Origin: Bryum argenteum
Taxonomy: Eukaryota; Streptophyta; Bryopsida; Bryales; Bryaceae
DNA length: 64,000 bases
Assembly: GCA_037043015.1 (NCBI GenBank)
Contig: CM073325.1
Location: 5,368,501 to 5,432,500, forward strand
Direction of reading: 5' to 3'
The notes under the pieces are model-generated. The model did no database searches. It had not been told where the DNA came from and saw only the letters and a program-made list of their open reading frames with translations. Each line of letters begins with the position of its first letter. The stretch's first letter is position 1. Both the position numbers and the translations under genes were made by a program. Shown piece after piece: positions 37,871 through 47,943 of the stretch.

Positions 37871-39217
37871 CTATTGGATCTGAGCACGAAGTGCCGTCAC
37901 GTCCATGGAGGAATCTTCATTGACCACGGCCTGCTCAAATTGCACATGTAAGTATTAGCTCAAAGACTTTATGTTCGACCTGTAAAGATACACCGCTGCA
38001 GTCCACCGGGAAATCAATAGCGGAAAAGGCCTACCGTGTTGCGGATGAGTTTTGCCCGTTGGGCGAACTTCAGAGTGTTCAAGGTTTCGAGAGTGTTGCT
38101 GCCACACACAAAAAACGTGAGTAGTCAAGTGATGTAGTCATAGCTCTATCGAAAACAACACATCGACCATGGCCTTGACAGTTCCTAAAGATGCACTGCC
38201 ATTGACGAATCCACAACCGGCTACATGGGGACTAACCGGATGGAGGGGCTGACAGTTGCTATAATTGTAGTCTTCGAGTTTCCCCCAAGAGATCCCTGCA
38301 TGCAACAGTAGGTACCCCACTTCCTCATGACAAGGCTGATTTTCTGAGTAGAATGCACCCCATGACGCACTGGCACACGACCCTTACGTGAACTGTTGGG
38401 AAAATTCAAAGTTTGCCTGCGAATGTAACGACGAACATGCGTGCGGCACCTGGCCGGTGAAAAGTTACCTGGAGAAGGAAAGTGAGCTTGGAGTCTCGAT
38501 ATGGAACATGGCGTGATTTTCCATTTGCGACATCCACCAGGCTCATAATGACCAATCTGCACAAATCCCCTCATACTGTTCAGGTTTCTCCTCGGTAAAG
38601 AGGAAGACTACAAAAACAGTCGCGCCAAATATCAGCACCTCCCCCCTCACCTAGTATGATACTAATGCTTACCCAAGAAACGAAAGAAATTTGTTGATGT
38701 TGACAGCTTCTTTGAGCCGCTCACCTTCGGCTAAAGAGCTCTTTGCCCTGCAAAACACCCAAATTCCGTTACTAGTTCAGTAGCTTCATGCGCGAAGGTA
38801 AACCTACGCAAATTCAACCATGCAAATCGAATTGAGATGTGCTTGCCTCTCAGACCCTGCGAGGTCAACGAGTTGAAGTCTCCCAAACCGGATATTAGTC
38901 GTCGAGTGGCGTTCACACCTGCTTTCGATACTACATGTGACTACACTATGAGAGCGGCTGGACTCTCTGTTCACGTGGGTGGCTGACACCTTCCTGTTGG
39001 CCGATCCCTGAAACAATCAATGGTGGATCCCCATGAGCACTGCTCCCCTTTGGCCCGAGAAGAAGTTTCAACGTTTCAACCAACCAAATCTTCACACAAC
39101 GGTTTTTAGAAAGAGGCAGTACATGTCACCTGGCTAAGCAGCTGGATAACGTCTTGGACACTGATCACCTTGATCTCGGTCAAGCCCTCCACAAATGCTC
39201 TCTCTGACTCGATTGTA
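37871..39217 (-). pseudogene. Kinesin-12 motor-domain remnant
   Basis: Spliced exons give the C-terminal half of a kinesin motor most like the plant phragmoplast kinesin-12 group: about 39130-39217, 38847-39007, 38673-38747, 38469-38556, 38237-38295, 38035-38098 and 37871-37930. Visible motor motifs are NRESSRSHS (switch I), LVDLAGSE (switch II), HVPYRDSKLTFLLQ, GNSKTTIIATVSPS, TLNTLKFAQRAKLI and AVVNEDSS. Just after the motor, an in-frame TAG replaces a Gln/Leu of the usual neck (at 37871). I find no P-loop (GQTGSGKT-type) exon upstream through 41 kb, and no stalk. The usual DSLGG reads GSLGG, and one intron would need a GC donor. So it is a truncated fragment, probably non-functional, although intron phases are still intact. 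Confidence 0.82.
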
Positions 39218-40419
39218 AACAGGTCATAATGTGCTTAGGAACTACGATATTCCTCATCCACAGTTGGCTTTGAGACTAGCAGCCGCTAGAAATGACTGTC
39301 CAACACATGGCTTTATTAATATGCTTTCCATACTCATCCGATGTGGTTGCTTCAATGCACTGCACGCAATCTATAAGGCAGTCAAAAGGTGCTCAAGATT
39401 TAACAAACATCTCAAATTCATTCCTCACAAACACCCAAATATATGAACGACATCACAAAGGAGAGCGGTCTAGACACGACATAGTGAATAACACTATGCC
39501 CATGACTTCAGAACACACTAAAGCAGACTTCAAAGGCACAAAAATATATCGGTCATGACAGTATCTACAACTCATCGACACCCGAAGCGGGCTTCAAGAT
39601 GTTGTCGCGTCATTATAACCCTCTGCGGCACCTACACCTGCACATCACCTTGTGCACCTCGTAGATCACAAAAATGATGTAATCTGCCTGCTAGATCTCT
39701 TGCATTATCTTCTTCAGTCTCTCAAAAAACTCTCTCCTTTACTTTGTATCTGCAACCAACGAGCCAATGTCCACGGTATAAACCTTCTGTCCGCGACAGT
39801 TTTAATCAATGATCCAAGTCACTCTCTCACTTGCATTGCACTGGAGGCATTAGTAAAAATCCATAATAATATGTCAGAGCTCGTTGTGTGTAAAACATTT
39901 GTTCCGAACTTGAGAAAAGTGATTCATTGAGCAAAGTGTACATGTGATCTGATGAAGTGTTTGTGAAAATGCACTTGCTCGAATACTTCTTCTTGTTCGT
40001 TCTCTTCTTCAAGATGTTCCCCATCTTCAGCAACAAAATCTTCCATTCGAGTCCTCTCAGCAATAAAGGTACCACAAAATTTGAAGTGAGACTGAAGGCG
40101 TTGGGATCGCAGCAAAATTAAACCTAGCACCTTCATATAGAAGTTTATTTGTCATTGCTGTAGCAATGTAGTAAAGGCGTGGAGCAATCTGATTATAAAT
40201 TTTCATATACACACAAACCTCCCTCATTGTATCAAATCCAACCTTTCATAACAATTTATTATAAAAATATACCAAATATAAGTTGCCAATCGTACTTCAC
40301 ATACTTGTTACAAATTTTATTTCAACTTCTGTAATTCTCAATAAGAATTTAATTTTGAACTTGATTGAACTTCATTATCTTTATCAGATACACATTAAAG
40401 GCTTCAAGACTTGTAATGG

Positions 40420-40899
40420 TGAGGCATGTGTCTCACCTTCTTTTCATGTAATTGTAATCTACGTGTCTATTTTCCACATAGAAGACTTTCAGGGTGAGGC
40501 ACCTGCCTTACCCTTGAGTGTCTAAAATATGAAATTTCATTGTTCATAACATCAAGGTTTATAAGGGTGAGACATGTGCTTCATTTTTTATATACTTTTA
40601 TTGATTGATAACATTTGCTTCTTGCTCTCAAGGTTTGTAAGGATGAGGCATGTGCCTCACTTTTGTTTTATGTAATTGTTATCTTAGGTATCAAATTCTC
40701 ACATGAAAGGTTTAGACCATGAGGCACATGCCTCACTTTTGAATGTTTAATGCATGTGTTTTTTTTTCTTAATAAACTTTGGTTTTTGTTCACGAGGTTT
40801 GAAAAGGTGAGGCATGTACCTGACCTTCTTTACATGTTATTGTAATCCTACCTCTCTAATTTCTACATGAAAGATTTTGAGGCTGAGGCACATGCCTCA
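40420..40899. repeat. Array of seven palindromes, about 75-bp period
   Basis: A 16-bp near-palindrome, TGAGGCATGTGCCTCA or a variant, starts at 40420, 40495, 40568, 40644, 40720, 40808 and 40884. Spacings are 75, 73, 76, 76, 88 and 76. Alternate units are more alike (CTACATGAAAGATTTTGAGG before some, AGGTTTRTAAGGRTGAGG before others), so the true unit is a dimer of about 150 bp. The palindrome is the best-conserved part. Confidence 0.8.
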
Positions 40900-41666
40900 C
40901 CCTTGAGTGTCTAAAATTTTAAATTCTATTGTTCATAACATCAAGGTTTATGCATCCTGTTAGAGAGAATGTGGAGCAAATCAAAAATCTCAATGGTTAG
41001 CCAATGTCAATGTATTTCATATGTTTTAACCTAAAGAAGTTTTTGGTCCAAGAATTTTATGATAATAAAAAATTCATTCAATCTTTGGGACGCTGTCAAA
41101 GTTGGCAGCAGTGAAAAAAATTCCGCAGCTACCAATGTTGGTAGATTTTGAATAACTTTTTTTGAGTGAGACTTTTTGGCCTTGAAACTTGGCATACATG
41201 TAATTAACTTAAAATTAAACCTTTGTTAAAAATTTCGTGTTGAAATATCAATTTTTGAGCTCTCAGGAGGCGTTCAAAGTTGGTAGTGCTGAATTTTTTC
41301 TTGCTGCAGAGTCAAAAACGACATTTTGATTGGAACCCCTTTGTACAATAATAACCCCATCGTATGTGGGGCAATTTTATATCCCTCAAAATGCAAGTAA
41401 AGGGGTACTTTGCCGTTTCAAATATGAGGACGCCCTAAATGATTTTTCTACGTGTTGTGGATTAAAACTTCAAAGGTACAAAATCATCAATAACAAAACT
41501 ATTTCAAATGCACGTAGTTGTTCATTCAGTCCTTATTTTTGAAGAAGGTGCCTTTATTCCAGAAGGGATGTCGTTGGTACACAAATACAAGTGATCATGC
41601 AACATATACCCGCACACTATATTCATCCCTTCGTGAACATTTGGATACACCTAAGCTGCGGACCAT

Positions 41667-41744
41667 AAACCCTAGGGAGCCTTCCTTTTCAGTTCCTGCA
41701 GAGGAGCGTTGTTAGCGCTCAGGAGCTTTACGGTCGCGGCCACC
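41667..41744 (+). promoter_or_regulatory. Telobox promoter and leader of the eL42-Myb gene
   Basis: A telobox, AAACCCTA at 41667-41674, lies about 70 bp before the ATG, which is set in a strong GCGGCCACCATGG context. Telobox plus an intron directly after ATG is the usual plan of plant ribosomal-protein genes, consistent with this 5' end having come from an eL42 gene. Confidence 0.6.
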
Positions 41745-44700
41745 ATGGTAAGCTCAATCTGTTGCGCCCGTTCTTTCGATGCATTTCGCCGCCTCGCAAC
41801 GAAATTGGATCCTGCATGTGAAAATCTAGGGTTAGGGTTCAGCGGGTTGCGTTTTTTGTGTTTCGGAGTATGGATGGATGGGGCAAAAATTGCGTTTTTT
41901 GTTGTTCACGATTTGGAGTGTGATTGAATGAACAGGTGAACGTTCCGAAGACCAAGAAGTCCTTCTGCCCTGGGAAGGCGTGCAAGAAGCACACCCTCCA
42001 CAATGTGACGCAGTGCAAGAAGGGAAAGGAAGATAGAGTTTCCGAAACGTTTCAGACCGTAGAAGAGGTTGATGATGAGAGTGTGAAGAAGAAAAAGAAG
42101 AAAAGGAAGACAGGAGAAGAGTCTGTTGAAGAGGCTGAAGATGATGAGAGGGTGAAGAAGAAAAAGAAGAAAAGGAAGACAGGAGAAGAGTCTGTGGAAG
42201 AGGCTGAAGATGATGAGAGGGTGAAGAAGAAAAAGAAGAAAAGGAAGACAGGAGAAGAGTCTGTTGAAGAGGCTGAAGATGATGAGAGGGTGAAGAAGAA
42301 AAAGAAGAAAAGGAAGACAGGAGAAGAGTCTGTTGAAGAGTCTGAAGATGATGAGAGGGTGAAGAAGAAAAAGAAGAAAAGGAAGACAGGAGAAGAGTCT
42401 GTTGAAGAGGCTGCAAACGGTGATGGTGAACAATCGCCGAGCAAGAAGAGGAAGAAGAAGAGAGATCTTCCAACAGCTGAAGTTACAGAAAGTGGGAAGA
42501 AGACCATCCTTAGAAAGCAGGAACTAGAAACTAGCAATGGTGTCAAAAAAACGAAAAAGAAGGTTTCTTTTCAGCTCCCTGATCCAGATCCAACACAAGT
42601 TGATCCGTTAGAAAACGAGTTGCCTGAGGAGATGGATCCCTCGATGACATCTAATTGGAAACTTGACAGGTTGCGTCCTGGTTTAGTATGGGGAATGTAC
42701 ACGAAAGAGGAGGATGCGGCTTTGAAGAAAGCCGTTCTTGATTATATCCAAGTAAGCTCCCTCTCTCTGTTGCTTACCCTGAGGTTGTGCCTGCTTGATC
42801 TCTTTTGCTCACGATTATCTGTGTTCAGGAACAAGGTTGGGAGCGAGAAGAAGGTATAAAGAAAATTATGAGCTCCAGAGGAAGTGAAGCAAGAGGCTGC
42901 TGGCATGTAATTCGTAAGTAAACTCTTCTCTTTCATTCTCTTCAGGCAATTGTGATTTTCTAAACATTAGGAAAACATCCGTAGAGTGTTCAAAGGTATA
43001 ATGAGCGACAAACTGAAAGAGCATTGAATTTGGTTGTAGGCAAGTGCTTGCCACAAAGAGAATTAAAGCGTCTCTATTCTAGAGCACATCGACTTTTTGA
43101 CCCTGGAAATTATCTTGGGAAATGGTCACCAGAAGAAACTGAAACCTTGATAGAGTAAGTATGGTTTGAGATTCCTAAACCCATGTGTAGACTGATGCGC
43201 TGATACTCAGGCTTATCTTAGTTTTAGATTCAAGTTCGTATTGAATTCTAAGTATGTAGGTTTTGGAAAGCTGTTCGCGTTGTTCATTAGCTAACCGCGG
43301 TCTTGAGACATTCGGTGCGTGTGGATGGTTATCAGGCTGCACACGGCGCATGGCAATAACTGGAAGAAGATATCATCTGTAATTGGAAGGGATATGAATA
43401 ATTGTAAGGACAGGTGGCGTTTCATCAAATTTGATGGTTCGAAGGACCGGAATAAAGGTAAGCTTTCTTAGCGTACTCACACGCTTTTGTAGCCTAATAT
43501 GCTTTGCGTGACTGTGCTTCATTTTCATTACGCATGCTGTTGTTGATGCGTTCAATGGTGTGCAGGTCCGTTTACTGCAGAGGAGCAACAGAAGCTGTAT
43601 GCACTTGTCCTGAAATGCTTACATGTGAAAAGGGAAATGGCTAAAGCTGGGCAATTAAAGGAAACTCATAGCCAGGTATGTGTCCTTATTTTTGGAAATG
43701 AAACATGATTGCGGATTAGTCATCAGATTATTCACTCCATGTTAGTAATCAAGGTGCTAAGGGATGCTAGGGACCTCGCTACGTATATTACGCCTAGAAT
43801 TGCATCCATTTCGCTCTCTTCGGTTGTATAGTACACAATCTTAGTGGTACACGCGCTCTCTGTTGCAGGTTCGTGATAACATCAGTTGGGAATTCATTGC
43901 CGAACAGATGGGGACACGGAATCGCTTTGACTGTATGACCCACTGGTAATAATTCTCACTTACTCCTTTGATCCTCGTGAGTATAAAAGCCTTGAAAGCC
44001 TCTCCATCATCTCCAACACTGTTGTGATGCGGTCTCACTACCCCTGATTCCATTGGCGTTCTGATGTTCAACGCCTTCGTGCCGGAATAGTACTGGGATG
44101 GGTGACCTCCCTGGCAGTTTCCACATATAGTCATAGGGTTCAATCGGTCATTTTCATAGTCGTTCTTTCACATATTACCTAGTAGGCTTCAATCCATGTA
44201 GTCTGACCTTATACTGGGGCTTGACAGGTACGGAAAGATGGCCTCTCCAATGGTTGCGACTGGAGACTGGTCTATTGGAGATGATCAGCGTCTCTTAGAG
44301 AGGTGCTTATCTTATCCTTGGCTGCTTCAGGTTTCACGACTTATATGTGATTCTGTGTTTGCGTTTTTGGTTCAGAGATTAGAGTAATTCTTTAAAGACC
44401 TGGCTTTGTAGTTGAATTCGACTATGGTACCTGATAGAATAACTGGGTTTTTGCCAGGCTGATGGAGGAGTTTCCATTGTCCGACGAGTTGGTTGAGTGG
44501 GATTCTCTTTTGGATGACAGGTACTGCGATTTTCATTTTCTCTTTGCCTTTGAAGACTCAATTATGAGGCAATTCCGGGTCTTGATGTTACCCCATTGTT
44601 GGATCTAATGTAAACTTGATTGATTGGTTTCAGATCAGGAGAAACATGTAAAAAGAGGTGGGAGCAAATGCAGCGTTGTTTAGGGCGAGGACCTTCTTTG

Positions 44701-44856
44701 CGTCACTTGCACTTTCTCGAGAAGTTGGAAGCTCTAATGATGCGCTTTGCTCCTCATTTGTTAGAAACCGAGATTGATCAACAGTTTGTTGCGGAGTTGC
44801 AAAAAGCCGAAAGAGAACCAGAAATTGAATCAGAGGATGGGGATGCCGATTTATGA
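41745..44856 (+). CDS. eL42-leader / Lys-rich / TTF1-Reb1-like Myb protein, 562 aa
   Basis: Exons: 41745-41747, 41936-42751, 42829-42913, 43040-43154, 43336-43457, 43566-43675, 43869-43945, 44228-44302, 44458-44520 and 44634-44856; all phases agree. Residues 1-33 match the start of ribosomal protein eL42 (MVNVPKTKK, first Cys pair, [14 protein letters not shown]), including its ATG-splitting intron; the rest of eL42 is absent. Residues 45-165 are Lys-rich 23-residue repeats, nuclear/nucleolar in character. From about 230 the protein resembles plant Myb-like relatives of TTF1/Reb1: a [14 protein letters not shown] segment, then Myb-like repeats at 328-374 (KWSPEET, NNWKKIS, CKDRW), 381-444 (ISWEFIA, HW) and 456-500 (DWSIGDD, CKKRW). 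Homologs bind rDNA terminators or act in Pol I termination, so a nucleolar rDNA role is inferred. Intron 7 holds a 5S-like sequence. Alternative: a Myb gene whose 5' end was replaced by exon capture. Confidence 0.87.
42113..42412 (+). repeat. In-frame 69-bp repeats encoding a Lys-rich tract
   Basis: Units start GGAGAAGAGTCTGTTGAAGA at 42113, 42182, 42251, 42320 and a partial one at 42389. Each encodes 23 residues: [14 protein letters not shown], then six Lys and RKT. Near-identity of units means recent expansion. Antisense frames of 164-213 codons across it are artefacts. Confidence 0.95.
44024..44130 (+). ncRNA. 5S rRNA-like sequence in intron 7 of the Myb gene
   Basis: TAGTACTGGGATGGGTGACC followed by TCC is the 3' half of plant 5S rRNA (loop E, helix IV/V, box C). 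Upstream, the next 50 bases align without gaps to 5S positions around helix II, III and loop B/C at roughly half identity (GATTCCATT for GATCCCATC, GTTCAACGC for GTTAAGCGT). The left end GATGCGGTC matches GATGCGATC, with about 8 bases missing in the loop A region. It is on the sense strand of the host, in the longest intron (282 bp). It may be a decayed 5S gene or SINE piece, or a structured 5S mimic such as the one known in plant TFIIIA pre-mRNA that controls splicing. Box A is altered, so independent Pol III activity is doubtful. Confidence 0.75.
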
Positions 44857-47800
44857 GGGAAGCTCACTCCTATTTAGTTTGTACATGAATGGCATCACTA
44901 CTTCCCAAGTTTGTATGATGAATAATCATATGTACAACCTTCAGAGCTGTGATCGCTATCTTAGGGGTTGATAGTTTAATCTTTTGTTGATGCGTCAAAG
45001 CGGTCAACAATACGGAGTAGTAGTATTTTCCGAGATTGAGAGAGGCCTTTAGTTGATATTTGTTGCACACTCCATTTTACAATAGAGAATTGCAGAGATG
45101 GCAGGACTGAAGCTGAGCATTGATGAGAACATGCAAGCTTGTCAGCCGTCACTCATTTATGGAGCTATGTTATCGAAAGTATGGAATCTGAACTTTTTTT
45201 CTGTTTCACTTCAAAAGTATGTTGTTTTTAGGGTATGTTGTTTTTAGGGACTATTTACATCATCACACAAGTGTGCATACTTATCAATGAAAAGAATAAT
45301 ACTATATTATGTGTTCCTAATCTTTGTTTCAATTAGAATGTTCATTCTAGCATTCAAATTTGAAAGGAGCTTATGGATGGGTTCATTAAATATCAGAGCT
45401 CATTCTTGATGCATAATTTGTATCATCTCCTCTGAAACATCTATATGGCAATAAGGCATGACAAAAAAAGTATTGAAAATTGATAAATTTAAAGACAATA
45501 AAAATAGTTACATCCTTTTTCCAGATATTGAATCCAAAGTACTTCAATTGTTTAAAAAAGTTTTTGTTTATATATAAAAACCATCTTAAGATAAAGCTGA
45601 ACAACTTCTAATTGGAATTCTTCTAATTAAATACTGTTGATCTCCAATGGTGGATTTTTTCTGGAAAATCTAAGAAAATGTGTGATGATTAACCCCTAAA
45701 GGTTCTTGATGCAAAATTGTAAAAATGGACATTCCCTTACTTCGGGCCTAAAAACTCTCAATCTAAGGATTATTTGGAAGATCCAACCGTAGGATCTTGA
45801 AGTTAACTTAACCTTTCACTCACTTGCCATAATTGAACCGCTGATTCTTCTTCATTTGTGAGATTATAATGGTCAAAGTTGGCCGAATTTTGGACTCCAA
45901 AAACCAGTTTTCGCTTTCCTGGACCTTTAGGAGTTAAGTCATATCTCCTTTTTCCACCATTCAATTTCACTTTTGTAGTTTGCATTGGATTCTAATTTAG
46001 ATTTAGTTTTTGAGATAAGAACCTTGGTCCAATCCAAAATGTTTCGAAAGCATGGCAAGTATTTCAGTGTAAGAGGTTCAAAATTTGGGACAAATTTCAT
46101 CATTGCAAGACTAATATCTGAGACCAACATTATTGGCAATTTCTGAAATTGTATAGTTATTGCTCATAAGAACATTTGCAAATCTCAAGAACCTTGCGCC
46201 TTGTCTCTTTATTTTTTATCGTACAATAATGTTTTTCCCAACCCTTATGCTCCACCCATAATGGTTGCTTTTTCCTTACAGGGATATCAATGGGTGCAGA
46301 TGGCGTGTAAGTTTTTGGCATACTTGAAGATGACGATGTTGACAATATAGATGTATGATCATCTATTGGAACTCGAACTGATTCAATTGCTTCCAGGTTT
46401 TGTCCTTTGGATAAGTATTTGGACTTGGTTTGATGTAATATACAAAACTCCAAAATCTTGAAGGAATCCACTTGTTGAGTTTCAAATTATTATCCATTGT
46501 TGTTAAAAGCTGAAATGATTTTTGAGATCAAGATTTGGAGCACTACAATCCAAGCCTAGTAACGGCAAATGAGAGTAATAAGCTCAATGGTGAAAAATGA
46601 GAGTTGTGTGCTTCTGTACATACCATACTCTCCTGAGATTTGATGTAAGTTAATTAAACTCAAAATTGTCCAAAACCTTCGGAAATTTCATCACAAGTGA
46701 TAAAAGATTTAAACAATTATGCATGAACTTGTTGAATGCTAAAAAAAGACTTCGAAGCATTGAACTAACGTACTACTCATATATACTGTTGCTACCTAAA
46801 CTAAACTTAAATTTAACTTCAAATGTAAATGTGTATTCTAAAAATATTAAGATGTAAAAGTTTTATTTAAATTTGCTCAAAATTGTAAAAGTGTGTAATC
46901 TTAATTCAAGGTACTGAACAACAGCCCCGTGGCGATTGCAAGGGGCCATAGTGACAGCAATCGGGGCCAAGCTCAAGGTTTAAATACCTATTTTCTTACA
47001 TTTAAGCAAATCATTGTAGAGAGTGAGATGAGTGACTTCTTATTTTTCAATGATTGGCAAATAGAAATGACGAAGTTCCCCTATTTGTAGGATATTATAA
47101 GCACTATCAATAATTACTTCAAATCTTGGAAGTGACCAATAGAGGTTTAACCTATGACCACACACCCCTACTATATGTAGGCATGAGATACATTAAGAGT
47201 GATTTTAGGGTACTCAAATCTTCATTAAAGCAAGAATCTAACATGTTTTACATTTTTTGAGGGGGCGCCCACTTGTAGGTGCTCATACTTTAAATGTACT
47301 CGCCATTGATAAATCCCCCAAGAACGGAGCACGGATATTGTAATGAACAGTAGAGTATTCCATAATTCTTCACAAAAAATGGGACAGTGCTTGCTGGAAG
47401 GAATAGAAAAAGGGCATTTACACCTAGCACAGGGGAAAGCTCTGTAGCATTGGCAATTGTGTCAATTTTAGGAAGCCCTCCGTCACTGTTCACGATGTGA
47501 GCTTTTGCAGGGGTCATAATTGAGGTAGAATCTCTTTTGAGTGTACATACCTCAACAGTGACTTGGAAGGCAACGCACGTTTCCCATCGAACCTAGTATT
47601 ACAATTTATCATACTGTGTAAAAATTAGTCTCGTCCACGGCACGTGATTAGTACGAAATGCCTACGTACACAAACTGTTCAAAAGGCATTTACTCGACAG
47701 AAAAAGCAGCTAAAAGATAAATACAATGAGGCACTGGCGTCAGCACTGGCATGCGAGCAACAAGAATCAGGAAAAATGACTGCACTAATTGAAGCTAATA

Positions 47801-47943
47801 GCTTCGGCTCCTCTTGCAAAGAAGAGAACTGCATACCGATTCTGCCAATAGCCTAAAACATCCAGTAACGTCGGGTCTTGTTATGTATCGTTTGTATCAG
47901 ACTGGACATATCTTTGCTCTTACTATTGAGCGCCCCCTAGTAG
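44857..47943. other. Intergenic with nested TTAA elements
   Basis: 3' flank of the Myb gene, then the small TTAA element (45689-45936) lying inside sequence related to the long TTAA element (about 45610-45688 and 45937-46560). Minus frame 47290-47517 and plus frame 47644-47856 look unlike known proteins and have no splice partners that I can see. Confidence 0.55.
45689..45936 (-). mobile_element. Short TTAA-bounded element (about 240 bp), copy A
   Basis: TTAACCCCTAAAGGTTC opens it and GGACCTTTAGGAGTTAA closes it. The interior is the reverse complement of the copy at 58497-58745: GTGAGATTATAATGGTCAAA, CTTGAAGTTAACTTAACCTT, TTGTAAAAATGGACATTCCC. It has no coding capacity. Confidence 0.8.

Larger units (their letters stand above)
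39218..41744. other. Intergenic with a palindrome array and the promoter of the eL42-Myb gene
   Basis: Up to about 40380 I see no gene. The palindrome repeat array follows (listed separately). From 41100 to 41640 the DNA is unremarkable, and the last 100 bp are the promoter and leader of the downstream gene. Confidence 0.55.

Noticed and set aside
41832..42546. Antisense frames of 164-213 codons across the Lys-rich repeat
   Set aside because: They are the complement of AAG/GAA repeats, repeat every 69 bp and have Ser/Phe/Leu-only composition; the sense gene explains them.
44024..44130. Functional 5S rRNA gene
   Set aside because: Box A and the helix I partner strand are altered and about 8 bases are missing near loop A, so a working 5S gene is unlikely; kept only as a mimic or remnant.
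47290..47856. Two short frames (75 and 70 codons) near the VAP-like gene
   Set aside because: No domain, no splice partners, and they lie beyond the VAP-like stop codon.
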